Positions 16,404-25,206 of a stretch of 64,000 nt of DNA are shown one piece after another. Source of the DNA: JAFAGX01 sp035624215 (GTDB lineage Bacteria; Acidobacteriota; Terriglobia; Terriglobales; Acidobacteriaceae). Below the pieces are notes generated by a model. That model was not told the DNA's origin. It was given only the letters and a program-made list of their open reading frames with translations, and did not search any database. A program made the translations under genes and the position numbers. The stretch covers positions 26,713-90,712 of the forward strand of contig DASPRY010000092.1 in the NCBI GenBank assembly GCA_035624215.1, given 5' to 3'. Within the stretch, counting starts at the first letter, position 1. The number at the start of each line of letters is the position of its first letter.

Positions 16404-17033
16404 TTATTTCTTGCCGCTCGTTGCCTCAGAGTTTGAGGACTCCTTCAGGTATGCTGCACTGAGTGTGCTCTTCTGTTTGGCGATGTCGATCAAGGTCGGA
16501 TAGAACTGGACGAATGTAGTATCGACGGCCCCGTGCTGCTCGTGGCAGGAATAGCAGGCGGCTTCTTTGGGAACCATTTTGGCGGTTGGCTTGTCGTCGA
16601 AACCGAAAAATGCCCATTTGCCGGGGAAACGCGATTCGTCCTTAACGTGAACTTCGCGCCCCATCAGTTCGGTCGTTTGAAAATGACCGCTTTTGTTGAT
16701 TGAGGCATTGGATCCGGCGCCGCGAACCTCAAGCACGAGCATGGTTTTGTCGGGCCAGGTGCCGGTCTGCAGGAAGGACCTGTAGGCATCCGGGTTGACA
16801 AAAACAGTGTCGAACATCGAGTGGTGAGCCATGCCTTGCTGGAAATAGCTCATGTCAATGCCAGAGGACAGGTAGATCCACTCGCGGTAATTTGCCGGAA
16901 ATACAAGCTGGCCATCAGCGGTGTAGGCAGGTGTCTGGGCAGAAGGGCCACTTTCAGAAGCCTGACCTGCCGCGAACGCAACGCCGCAGCACAGGAACAG
17001 CCAAAGGCAAATTACGGGCGCGATTCGCATCAT
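16404..17033 (-). CDS. Cytochrome P460 family haem protein
   Basis: A 209-residue exported protein. A signal peptide (residues 1-22, ending FAAG) leads into a P460 domain with the N-terminal FPANYREWIYLSSG pattern and the haem-binding CYSCHEQHGAVDTTFVQFYP near the end. Cytochromes P460 oxidise hydroxylamine or nitric oxide in some bacteria; many homologues are of unknown substrate. It acts in the periplasm. The ATG at 17033 is preferred because GGGAGG lies before it. Two methionines in a row leave one codon of uncertainty. Confidence 0.85.
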   Translation of the reverse strand: MMRIAPVICLWLFLCCGVAFAAGQASESGPSAQTPAYTADGQLVFPANYREWIYLSSGIDMSYFQQGMAHHSMFDTVFVNPDAYRSFLQTGTWPDKTMLVLEVRGAGSNASINKSGHFQTTELMGREVHVKDESRFPGKWAFFGFDDKPTAKMVPKEAACYSCHEQHGAVDTTFVQFYPTLIDIAKQKSTLSAAYLKESSNSEATSGKK

Positions 17034-17114
17034 TTGCGAGACCTCCCTTGGCAATAGCTGCCAAGTTTAGACGCGCAGGTCCAATAATAGTTGGTGTTCA
17101 ACGAGGCAGGCGCA

Positions 17115-18257
17115 TTATCTCCGTTCGATCGGAATGTAATGCTGAGGATAAGAGGGGCCGATATAGTCGGCACGCGGACGGATCAGTCGATTGTCGTCCA
17201 GTTGCTCGATGACATGCGCGGTCCATCCGCTAATGCGGGAGACCGCGAACACGGGCGTGAACAGATCTACATCGATTCCCAGCGCACGATAGGTTGAGGC
17301 TGAATAGAAATCAACATTGGCGTTTAATCGCTTGTCGGCCTTAACAAACTTTTCGATGGCATCGGAATACTGGAACCACTTAGGCTGTCCGCTGGAGTCA
17401 CCCAACTCTTTCGACATCTGGCGGAGGTGGGTGGCTCGGGGATCTTCGGTGTGATATACGCGATGTCCGAAACCGGGAATTTTCTTCTTCTGGGACAACA
17501 TGCCCTTCACGTAGTCAACCGGATCAGCCCCGGAACTATCGATGGCCTCCAAAATGTGGAAGACGGCCTCGTTAGCGCCACCGTGCAAAGGGCCTTTCAG
17601 ACAGCCGATGGCAGAGGTGATCGCCGAATGCATATCAGAAAGCGTGGCGGCGGTGACTCGCGCGGCGAAGGTGGAAGCATTGAGTTCGTGATCGGCGTGG
17701 AGAATTAAGGCGATATCCAGCGCCCTTTCTGCAGTTTTCGATGGATAGTCGCCGTTCAGCATCAGTAGGAAGTTCGCGGCGTGCGAGAGCGAACGATCAG
17801 GTTCAACGACCAGTTTTCCTTTGCGAATACGGTCGTACGCCGCCACGATCATAGGAATCTGCGATGTCAGACGGATGGACTTGTGAATGTTAGCTTCACG
17901 ATCGTTGTTCTTCTCTTCGGGATCAAAGAAAGACAGCGTGGAAACCATCGTGCGCAGCACATCCATGGGCAGCGCGTGCTTGGGAACAAGATGCAAGCGA
18001 TGGTAGATGGAAGCGTCCAGCTTGCGCTCTTCCGCCAAGCGGTCGCGTAGTTCGTGCAATTCTTCCCGTGAAGGTAATCTGCCAAACCAGAGGAGATAGC
18101 AGGTCTCTTCAAAAGTAGAGTTGTCGGCGAGTTCGTGAATGTCGATGCCGCGGTAAGCCAAAACACCGCGTTCACCATCGATGTAGCAGATGCTGGAAGT
18201 GGTGGCGACCACCCCCTCGAGGCCTTTCGAGAGGTGCGCGGTGGTCATGCTAGACAT
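17115..18257 (-). CDS. gltA: Citrate synthase
   Basis: Citrate synthase condenses acetyl-CoA and oxaloacetate at the entry to the TCA cycle; small homologues of about 380 residues can also be 2-methylcitrate synthases. This 380-residue enzyme opens with the short-type N-terminus (SSICYIDGERGVLAYRGIDI), has KGPLHGGANEAV and PGFGHRVYHTEDPRATHLR with the active-site His residues, and the C-terminal FTPVFAVSRISGWTAH. The start ATG at 18257 has GAGGG upstream and a promoter at 18324-18353. The choice of citrate versus methylcitrate synthase is not settled by sequence alone. Confidence 0.93.
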   Translation of the reverse strand: MSSMTTAHLSKGLEGVVATTSSICYIDGERGVLAYRGIDIHELADNSTFEETCYLLWFGRLPSREELHELRDRLAEERKLDASIYHRLHLVPKHALPMDVLRTMVSTLSFFDPEEKNNDREANIHKSIRLTSQIPMIVAAYDRIRKGKLVVEPDRSLSHAANFLLMLNGDYPSKTAERALDIALILHADHELNASTFAARVTAATLSDMHSAITSAIGCLKGPLHGGANEAVFHILEAIDSSGADPVDYVKGMLSQKKKIPGFGHRVYHTEDPRATHLRQMSKELGDSSGQPKWFQYSDAIEKFVKADKRLNANVDFYSASTYRALGIDVDLFTPVFAVSRISGWTAHVIEQLDDNRLIRPRADYIGPSYPQHYIPIERR

Positions 18258-18323
18258 GAGCCCTCACATCGATTCCGGAGTTCGTTGGCCGCACGGGAAA
18301 AATAACGCGAATCGCAACTTACT

Positions 18324-18353
18324 TTTATACGCCAAAACCGATTGACTTTCCAA
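18324..18353 (-). promoter_or_regulatory. Sigma-70 promoter for citrate synthase
   Basis: On the minus strand TTGGAA and TATAAA are separated by 18 bp, predicting a leader of about 60 nt. The 416-nt intergenic region between this gene and the secretin gene otherwise shows only the secretin -10 element. Confidence 0.5.
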
Positions 18354-18660
18354 CATCGCCTGGCCCAAAGACGACCAAAGTGCATAGGGAGGGGGTCTCT
18401 CGAGGCCGAACAGTTCGAAAGCTGTTACCAATGATGACTAATGCTTATCACGCGCTTTATCGGGCATGCGCGCAACAGCATTGAGGTGAGCAGGCATAAC
18501 GGCGTCCCGTCAGGCTAAAGAATTTTGGCACCAACGGCCAGGTAAATCCGACCTATCTGTTTTTTTGTCGGCAAACCGCGTCGCGCTCTTCGTTCCTAAT
18601 TTAGTCAACCCGGAGGTACACCGTACTGGGGGAAGCACCTTCCGGACCACACTTCGCGGT

Positions 18661-18666
18661 TACAAT
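18661..18666 (+). promoter_or_regulatory. -10 element, possibly leaderless, for the secretin gene
   Basis: TACAAT ends 7 nt before the ATG at 18674 and there is no Shine-Dalgarno sequence, so the transcript probably begins at the start codon. Confidence 0.5.
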
Positions 18667-18673
18667 CGAGCTA

Positions 18674-20518
18674 ATGCGAATGAGTTGGGTATCGATGATT
18701 GCGGGTCCGGCACTGTTGTGCCTGGCCGCTTTTGGCGCGGAAGAACCTCAGCATTTGCTGACGCTTCCCTGCATTGAAGCGACGCCAACCGGTTCGGCAT
18801 GCAACCCGTCGAAGGAGGATTTGAAGCGAGCTGCGGCGGCATTTTCCAAGGCATTGAAGCTGGAAAAAGAAAAAAGGATTGATGAGGCATATCAGGAATT
18901 TGATACCGCGACCCGTTTGGTGCCGCGAAACCTGAATTACCTGACTGCATTGGCCGTGGCCCGTGAAGAACTGGTATCCGAACACTTGAAGAAAGGGAGC
19001 GACGATCTTGCACGAGGACGACAAGTAGAAGCACAGGCTGAATTCCGCAGTGCCATGTATCTGGATCCAGAGAACGCCTTTGCGAGAGAGCGATTGCAGG
19101 AGGCGGTCGACGAGTGGGATGCGAAGACAAGCCTCAGTGCGCGGGTTGTCCAGAGCTCTCCTGAACTGCACGTCATGCCTAACGAGGAGAAGCATGCGTT
19201 CCATTTCCGGGGAGATTCTCAGCAGTTGCTGACGCAAGTCGCCAGCGCCTACGGGGTCACGGCCGAACTGGACGAATCCGTTGCCTCGCGCCATGTGCTA
19301 TTCGATCTAGACAACACGGATTTCTACACGGCGATGCAGGCCGCCGCGGATGTGACGGGCACTTTCTGGGCGCCACTCTCGGAAAGACAGATTCTGGTGG
19401 CGAAGGAATCACCGCCAAACCGGCGTTTATTCGAGCGCATGGGAATGCGTACATTTCTGCTGAATTCGGTCAATACGCCGCAGGAATTGCAGGAATTGGT
19501 AAATCTGCTGCGGATGATTTTTGACATCCGATTCATTCAGCAAACACAGCCCGATACGCTGATTGTACGGGCGCCGGTAAACATACTGGACGCGGCCACG
19601 GAGTTCCTGGAAAATTTTGGGAAATCGCGCCCCCAGGTGATGCTGGACATCGAGGTGTATGAGATTGATCATCAGTTGACGCGAAATATCGGACTTCACA
19701 TTCCCGACACCTTTAAACTCATGAACATCCCGGCGGCGGCGCTGCTGGCGCTGGGTGGGCAAAACATACAAAGCTTAATTAATCAGCTGATTGCCGGTGG
19801 GGGTATAAATCAAGCGAACTCGCAGGCGATTTCAGGATTGCTGGCACAACTGCAAAACCAGACGAGCTCGATCTTCAGCCAGCCGCTGGCGACTTTCGGC
19901 GGAGGCCTCACGTTCATGGGGCTCAGCCTGGACATGCTGGCTGCACAATTTTCCCTCAACGAAAGTATGGTCAAGTTGCTGGATCACGCTACCCTTCGTG
20001 CCGGTCAGGGGCAGGATGCCACGTTTCGTTTGGGGCAACGCTATCCGATCGTCAACGCGAGTTTCGCCCCAATTTTCAACACCGCCGCCATAGCTCAAGT
20101 TCTGCAGAACGGGTCATTTCAAGCTCCCATCCCTTCCTTTAGTTACGAAGACCTGGGTCTGGACATAAAAGCCAAACCCGCAATCTCCAACCAGTCTGAC
20201 ATCAATTTGCAATTGGAAATGCAGTTGCGCAATCTGGCAGGACAGAGTCTCAATGGTGTGCCGGTAATCGCCAACCGGGAGTATAAAGGGAGCATAAATC
20301 TGCTGGATGGTGAGCCGGCCGTGGTGGCGTCTTCACTCACCATTAGCGAGCAGCGCAGTATGACGGGAATCCCCGGCCTTGGCTCCATTCCAATATTGAA
20401 CAAGATTGCGACCACTAACTCGAGAACCGAAGAAGAAGACGAGCTGTTAGTTGTAATCACCCCGCACGTAGTGAGCCTAGAATCAGGGCAAAGCGCAGAA
20501 ACCTGGCTCCCCAAGTAG
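18674..20518 (+). CDS. TPR-containing secretin-like protein (GspD/PilQ family)
   Basis: A 614-residue exported protein that probably forms an outer-membrane secretin ring. After a signal peptide it has a TPR-like region (residues 45-140), a secretin N-terminal domain at about 170-340 (segments ADVTGTFWAPLSERQILVAKE and RTFLLNSVNTPQELQELVNL) and a C-terminal secretin domain with the conserved VPVIANREYKGSINLLDGEP and DELLVVITPHVV. It resembles acidobacterial type II secretion or pilus secretins. No other secretion genes flank it. The start ATG at 18674 has a -10 element 7 nt upstream. Confidence 0.88.
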   Translation: MRMSWVSMIAGPALLCLAAFGAEEPQHLLTLPCIEATPTGSACNPSKEDLKRAAAAFSKALKLEKEKRIDEAYQEFDTATRLVPRNLNYLTALAVAREELVSEHLKKGSDDLARGRQVEAQAEFRSAMYLDPENAFARERLQEAVDEWDAKTSLSARVVQSSPELHVMPNEEKHAFHFRGDSQQLLTQVASAYGVTAELDESVASRHVLFDLDNTDFYTAMQAAADVTGTFWAPLSERQILVAKESPPNRRLFERMGMRTFLLNSVNTPQELQELVNLLRMIFDIRFIQQTQPDTLIVRAPVNILDAATEFLENFGKSRPQVMLDIEVYEIDHQLTRNIGLHIPDTFKLMNIPAAALLALGGQNIQSLINQLIAGGGINQANSQAISGLLAQLQNQTSSIFSQPLATFGGGLTFMGLSLDMLAAQFSLNESMVKLLDHATLRAGQGQDATFRLGQRYPIVNASFAPIFNTAAIAQVLQNGSFQAPIPSFSYEDLGLDIKAKPAISNQSDINLQLEMQLRNLAGQSLNGVPVIANREYKGSINLLDGEPAVVASSLTISEQRSMTGIPGLGSIPILNKIATTNSRTEEEDELLVVITPHVVSLESGQSAETWLPK

Positions 20519-20548
20519 TTCTATTCACAGGTAATTCTCTGCATTGAT

Positions 20549-20938
20549 TTGCAGGCAAATGGCTGTATTATTCCTCTATTCCCCGGGTCGAATCCCGACC
20601 AGCGGCGCGCCATGGTTCTGTTCCTAGCTTCCACAATCGCATACTCGGCTTGGATGGTCTGGCCAGCACGAGGAATACACCTGCCGGCTGTACTCTTGCT
20701 TCAGGCTTCTGGCGCGTTCTTTCAGGAAGCAAGTCTGTTCAATATTCTGATCGCGCTGGTGTTCGGATTTTCCACGCTCAATATTCTAGGTTTGGTCACA
20801 CGCGGTATGGAGAATCGGCCCAGCAGGCTGAAACCGGGAGAAATCATGGCCCTCACCGCTATGGTTCTGGCGATTTGCTTCCTAGGATTAGAAATGCTCC
20901 ACACGTTCCATATTTTTCCGATCCAGCTGGGAAATTGA
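20549..20938 (+). CDS. Small integral membrane protein
   Basis: A 129-residue hypothetical protein with three hydrophobic helices (from about residue 23, residue 60 and residue 100) and short charged loops, including MENRPSRLKPGEIM. No family recognised. The longest frame uses a TTG at 20549; the ATG at 20612, just before the first membrane helix, is an alternative and neither has a clear ribosome site. It follows the secretin gene by 30 nt and may be co-transcribed with it. Confidence 0.55.
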   Translation: MQANGCIIPLFPGSNPDQRRAMVLFLASTIAYSAWMVWPARGIHLPAVLLLQASGAFFQEASLFNILIALVFGFSTLNILGLVTRGMENRPSRLKPGEIMALTAMVLAICFLGLEMLHTFHIFPIQLGN

Positions 20939-20965
20939 GGCGCATCCGTAGGGCAGTCTTAGATC

Positions 20966-21886
20966 TCAGCGAACAGCGCGCATACTGGAACTCGCCCCGC
21001 TATTGGTGATTGCAGTCTCGATCAAATCAGCGCGCAGATTTTGATTTCTAAGGTGAGTCGCTACGCGCTTCCTAACGCTAGCGAAGTTCTCCTGTGGGCC
21101 GAGGAAAATCAGCACTGAGGGTCCGGCTCCGCTGAGCGCAACTCCCAGGATTCCTTTACTTCCGGTTAATGGCTGCAATGCGGGCAAGAGCGGGCACAAT
21201 CGCGATCGGTAAGGCTGATGCACCCGATCAACAAGCGCTCCAGAAAGCAGATCCCGGCGCCCTTGACTGAACCCCGCGAGCAGCAACATGGCATTTTGAA
21301 TGTTCGCGACCACGTCCGCGCGCGCATATTGGTCCGGCAGAACGCGCCGCGCTTCTTCGGTAGAAAGGGCTTCACCAGGTACGGCGAGCAATAGCGGCCA
21401 CTTCCCTTTCGGCACGATGCGAATCATCTGAGTTTCTCGCTTTGCTGACATGCGGGCGATGGCTAAGCCACCCATCCAGCAGGCAGTAGCGTTGTCGGGA
21501 TGGTGCTCGCGGCAGGCGGCCTCGCCTACGATGCGAGCCGCAGTCCAGTGCAATCGTCCTATATGGTTCGCAAGAGCGATTCCAGCCAGGCGCGCCGCGG
21601 CAGAGGACCCGCAGCCCTTGCCGATGGGAATCTGATTTTCGATCTGAAGGGCGAGGGGAACTATGGGCTTTCCCTGGCCGTGGAGGATATCACGATACGT
21701 GGTCAGAATCAGGTGGTTCTCTATGCGTTGGCAGATGTCGGCGTCGCGGCCACGAGCAGTAACCGAAAATCTTTCCGCCGGTTTCGCCGATACTTTGAGG
21801 AATAGCGAAAATGCCAGCGCCGCGGCATCGAAGGCGGGGCCGAGATTGGCAGAGGTTGCCGGCAGTGTGATTTGGAATCGCGTAAT
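20966..21886 (-). CDS. thrB: Homoserine kinase, apparent ATT start
   Basis: ThrB phosphorylates homoserine on the way to threonine. Read from ATT at 21886 the product is 306 residues, the normal length, with LPATSANLGPAFDA near the N-terminus, the GHMP motif PIGKGCGSSAAA near residue 95, and GVALSGAGPSVLIF in the C-terminal part. No ATG, GTG or TTG exists in frame between the upstream stop and the LPATSAN motif; the first TTG, at 21553, would delete over a third of the enzyme. The gene follows thrC by 10 nt, so translation may be coupled to thrC termination. Confidence 0.85.
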   Translation of the reverse strand: MTRFQITLPATSANLGPAFDAAALAFSLFLKVSAKPAERFSVTARGRDADICQRIENHLILTTYRDILHGQGKPIVPLALQIENQIPIGKGCGSSAAARLAGIALANHIGRLHWTAARIVGEAACREHHPDNATACWMGGLAIARMSAKRETQMIRIVPKGKWPLLLAVPGEALSTEEARRVLPDQYARADVVANIQNAMLLLAGFSQGRRDLLSGALVDRVHQPYRSRLCPLLPALQPLTGSKGILGVALSGAGPSVLIFLGPQENFASVRKRVATHLRNQNLRADLIETAITNSGASSSMRAVR

Positions 21887-21896
21887 CCCTCTTGAA

Positions 21897-23270
21897 CTAT
21901 GAGAAATCTTCTGCCTGCTTCAAAACCGCGACGACCGCCTCCGGGCTGGCGTCAAGTACGATTGGGGCTCGGCGTTGAGCAGCAAGAAGATCGGCCTCTG
22001 GGGCTGCGGCAAACAACTCACCGCGATGAAACTTCAAAGTAAAATCCGGATCTTTAAGTAAATGACCGGTCAGGATTAACACCGCAGAGTCGTGTGGCTT
22101 CACGAAACCCGACTTCACCAATTTCTTCAACCCGGCCAGGGTAACGGCGGAGGCAGGCTCGCAGCCAATTCCTTCGGCTCCAATTTCGGCTTTGGCGAGC
22201 GCAATTTCGATTTCACTGACCTGTTCGATGGTCCCGCCGGTTTCTCGCAGCACACGAACTGCTTTTTTCCACGATGCTGGATTGCCAATGCGGATGGCGC
22301 TGGCCGCGGTCTCGGCCTGTACAGTGATCAACTTCTTGCCGCCGGTTTCTCTCATGGTCCGAACCAGTGCGTTAGCACCTTCCGCCTGGATGATGGAAAT
22401 TTTCGGCAGATGCTCGATAAAGCCGAGGTCTTTGAGTTCGAAGAAAGCTTTGCCGATGGCCGAGGAGTTTCCCAGGTTCCCGCCGGGGACAATGATGTGG
22501 TCCGGCACTTTCCAATCGAGCTGCTCCAGCAGCTCGATGGCAGTTGTTTTCTGGCCTTCGATACGGTAAGGGTTGACGGAATTCAACAGGTAAACCGGGG
22601 CGTGTTGCACTACTTCATTAAGCACGCGCAGGCAGCCGTCAAAGTCAGTTTTGAGCTGGCAAGTTACCGCACCGCAGTCCAGCGCTTGTGAAAGTTTTCC
22701 CCACGAGACCTTGCCTTCCGGGATCAGGACGAGACTGCGCATACCACCATGAGCGGCGTATGCCGCCATGGAAGCCGAGGTGTTGCCGGTAGAGGCGCAG
22801 CCAACCCAACGAAACCCCTCCGTGCGCGCGACCGATGCTGCCAGCGTCATGCCTGTATCTTTGAAAGAGCCGGTTGGGTTCATGCCCTGGTGCTTCGCGA
22901 GCAAACGATCGACTCCTGCGCTCCCCGCACAGGAGCGCAATTCATAGAGGGGCGTGTTGCCTTCGTGGAGAGTGATAATGTTCCGCTCTTCAGCGAACGG
23001 CGGTAGCAAGTCACGGAACCGCCAAACGCCACTCTGATCAATTGGGAGTAAGGATTTCTTGCGGGTGCGCCACAGCGCCTTGAGAGAAGCGGCGTTCAGA
23101 CCGGATGGCCGCAGACCTTGTTCCGTTTTCCATCCTGGATAGACGATTTCCAGCAAATCCCCGCAGGCGCCGCAGCGGAAAGTGTGGCTCGGTTTCGCGG
23201 TTTCGGAGGCGCACCCAATGCAACGAAGTTCATACGCATCCCCGCGCGCAGCAGAAACACTCTGAATCAT
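21897..23270 (-). CDS. thrC: Threonine synthase
   Basis: ThrC converts phosphohomoserine to threonine with PLP. The 457-residue protein has an N-terminal zinc-ribbon-like segment (CIGCASETAKPSHTFRCGAC), then the fold-type II PLP domain with NPTGSFKDTGMTLAAS, the lysine being the PLP anchor, and the GGNLGNSSAIGKA phosphate-binding stretch. It is the class seen in plants and many bacteria rather than the E. coli form. thrB follows immediately, giving the last two steps of threonine synthesis as an operon. Confidence 0.94.
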   Translation of the reverse strand: MIQSVSAARGDAYELRCIGCASETAKPSHTFRCGACGDLLEIVYPGWKTEQGLRPSGLNAASLKALWRTRKKSLLPIDQSGVWRFRDLLPPFAEERNIITLHEGNTPLYELRSCAGSAGVDRLLAKHQGMNPTGSFKDTGMTLAASVARTEGFRWVGCASTGNTSASMAAYAAHGGMRSLVLIPEGKVSWGKLSQALDCGAVTCQLKTDFDGCLRVLNEVVQHAPVYLLNSVNPYRIEGQKTTAIELLEQLDWKVPDHIIVPGGNLGNSSAIGKAFFELKDLGFIEHLPKISIIQAEGANALVRTMRETGGKKLITVQAETAASAIRIGNPASWKKAVRVLRETGGTIEQVSEIEIALAKAEIGAEGIGCEPASAVTLAGLKKLVKSGFVKPHDSAVLILTGHLLKDPDFTLKFHRGELFAAAPEADLLAAQRRAPIVLDASPEAVVAVLKQAEDFS

Positions 23271-23285
23271 CAGTGAGAATCTTTC

Positions 23286-23299
23286 GCGGCTGAAGCCGC
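23286..23299. repeat. Short palindrome GCGGCT-GA-AGCCGC
   Basis: A 6-bp inverted repeat lies between the end of the cupin gene and the start of thrC on the minus strand. It has no T-run on that side, so it is more likely a small repeat element than a terminator. Confidence 0.35.
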
Positions 23300-23320
23300 T
23301 GCCGGTGACATTTTATTCGA

Positions 23321-23773
23321 TTACTTTTTTATTGGACCATGCTGGCCGCGAAGATAATCATCGGTCTTGTTGATCCAGTCGGCACGGGGAGGGTTGAAGA
23401 CGTCGAGGTCCACGGTGTCGACCAAAGCCTCGGCTTTGTGCGGCATGTGAGGAGGGATGGTCAAAACTTCACCGGCGTTGACCACGATCTCCCGGCCGTC
23501 GATCCAGAACTTCAGGGCGCCATCGAGGATATAGGTAATCTGTTCGTTGTGATGGCTATGCTCGGGCACGATGCAACCCTTCTTCAGCAGGACGCGAGCC
23601 ACCATGATGTTTTGGCCGACCACGAAATGACGTTGCAGCAAGGGATTGAGATCCTCGATAGGCACCGTGCTCCATGGGATGTGTTGCAGGCTTGCTCTTG
23701 GCCTGGTGGTACCTTTTCGTGCAGGTTGTCTTGATGCCTTTGTTTTGCGCCGGGGCGCCGCTGCGCGTGCCAT
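23321..23773 (-). CDS. Cupin domain protein
   Basis: A 150-residue protein with a basic N-terminal tail and a single cupin barrel at residues 45-130. The metal-binding residues appear in EHSHHNEQITYILDG and again in TIPPHMPHKAEA. The start ATG at 23773 lies 1 nt after the stop of the amidohydrolase gene and has GGGAAGG upstream, so it is translated with that gene. Cupins of this kind include isomerases, dioxygenases and sensors; the substrate is unknown, though the neighbour suggests a small-molecule catabolic step. Confidence 0.8.
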   Translation of the reverse strand: MARAAAPRRKTKASRQPARKGTTRPRASLQHIPWSTVPIEDLNPLLQRHFVVGQNIMVARVLLKKGCIVPEHSHHNEQITYILDGALKFWIDGREIVVNAGEVLTIPPHMPHKAEALVDTVDLDVFNPPRADWINKTDDYLRGQHGPIKK

Positions 23774-23774
23774 T

Positions 23775-25100
23775 TCAGTGCACCTTCCCTTGATAGATTC
23801 CAACGGCATTGTCATGAAGATAACCGTGAGCCAATTGCAGCGCCTGGAACTCGCTGATTTCGCCTTCCGAAATCATCTCTGCCAGGGCTGCTGCCAATGC
23901 GGTGCGGCTGGACTGCACACCTAACCAGTAGCTCTCTTCCGCGCCTAAGGCTTCGTTGTAGGGGAAGCAGTCAGTTCCAAACGTGACTTTGTCTGGAAAA
24001 GTTTCCAGCCACTGCTTGAGGAGTTTTTTGAATTCAGACGGATAGAGCAGGATCTCGGTTTCCGAGGTGTCGAGGTACACATTTTTGACTGCTGCCAGCC
24101 ATATGGCCTGCCGATCATAGGGATAGCCGCCGTGAATCATCACGAAGGTGGTACTCGAATAACGCGGGTCTCGGAGAATGTTCTCCAGGTTCAGGATATT
24201 GCTTTCCGACAGGTTGAAGTAATCTCCGATTCCCACGGCAGAGTGAATGTGCACGGGCAAATGCAGACGGCCACCCTCCCGAACCAGATAGCGAAAAACG
24301 TAATCCTGAAAAGTGCGGTACTCCTGCTCGTTAGGAATGCCGCCGTTCACAAATCGTAAATAAACGTCTTCGGCTTGCTCGCGCGTGGGGTCGGAAAATT
24401 TGGTGGAGCGGAAATAAGCGACTTCGAACTTCTGGGCGATAGCGCCTTTTTTCTTGTTGTCCTCCAGCGTGCGGGTGACAAAGTTCAAGTAATCGTTGAA
24501 GCTTTGCGGGAGGCTGCTGAGGCCCTCCTGCTGCATCCAACGATGCAGCATTTTTTCCTGCAAGGGAATGTAGACCTGCTCGTCGGCGTTACGGGCGGTC
24601 TCCCGCTGATTATTGAACGGCCACATGAAGGAGTCCGCGAAAAACACCCAAACAAAACGCTTAGGATCGAGATAGTCGGGCATCATGGCGCGATTGGCAA
24701 CGCCTTGCTCGATATTGAGGTTGTCGAGAATGTTGGAGAAATATGCGATCCCCTGCTGCCTCTTGGCCTCTTCTTTTTTTTGAATCAACCATTTGGTGTG
24801 CTCGGGAGAAAGATCGTTGTAGGGATATCCCCAGAGCGCCTTGGCTGCCGCTACCAGCTCGGGATTGGAGTCACGCTCGCGCAGAGCAGCGCTACCCGGG
24901 GGAGCAGCCATCGCGTCAACATCGGGGTCGTCCGCGTATCCGGGATGCGCATGGTGATCGAACATAGGGATTTTTTCGATCTGGCGGAGAAGACGCTGAT
25001 AAATTTGCGGCACGTCAGGTCCGGAGAACGGACGAGCCTGGGCGGCAGCAAACGATGCCAGGAGCATGATCGAGATAGTGAGGAGAAAGATTTGCCTCAT
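23775..25100 (-). CDS. Secreted amidohydrolase-family protein
   Basis: A 441-residue exported protein. A signal peptide (residues 1-20, ending FAAAQA) precedes a TIM-barrel amidohydrolase domain with the metal-binding HHAHPG at about residue 48, HIHSAVGIGDYF, MIHGGYPYD and FGTDCFPYNEALG. It resembles the amidohydrolase 2 group (hydrolases and decarboxylases). It lies immediately upstream of the cupin gene. The substrate is unknown. The start is ATG at 25100. Confidence 0.83.
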   Translation of the reverse strand: MRQIFLLTISIMLLASFAAAQARPFSGPDVPQIYQRLLRQIEKIPMFDHHAHPGYADDPDVDAMAAPPGSAALRERDSNPELVAAAKALWGYPYNDLSPEHTKWLIQKKEEAKRQQGIAYFSNILDNLNIEQGVANRAMMPDYLDPKRFVWVFFADSFMWPFNNQRETARNADEQVYIPLQEKMLHRWMQQEGLSSLPQSFNDYLNFVTRTLEDNKKKGAIAQKFEVAYFRSTKFSDPTREQAEDVYLRFVNGGIPNEQEYRTFQDYVFRYLVREGGRLHLPVHIHSAVGIGDYFNLSESNILNLENILRDPRYSSTTFVMIHGGYPYDRQAIWLAAVKNVYLDTSETEILLYPSEFKKLLKQWLETFPDKVTFGTDCFPYNEALGAEESYWLGVQSSRTALAAALAEMISEGEISEFQALQLAHGYLHDNAVGIYQGKVH

Positions 25101-25124
25101 GAGATTCCGATCCTAAATGAAAAC

Positions 25125-25163
25125 AGCAGACTCCTCGGGAGTGAACTCCCTCGGAGTGACAAT
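25125..25163 (+). repeat. Dispersed intergenic repeat, copy B
   Basis: It has the shared ends AGCAGACTCCTCG and CTCGGAGTGACAA. The middle is a different palindrome, GGGAGTGAACTCCC. It lies between two minus-strand genes. Confidence 0.7.
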
Positions 25164-25206
25164 GCTCTACCTGCGTTTGCGACACGGCCGATTCGTGATT
25201 TCAAAA

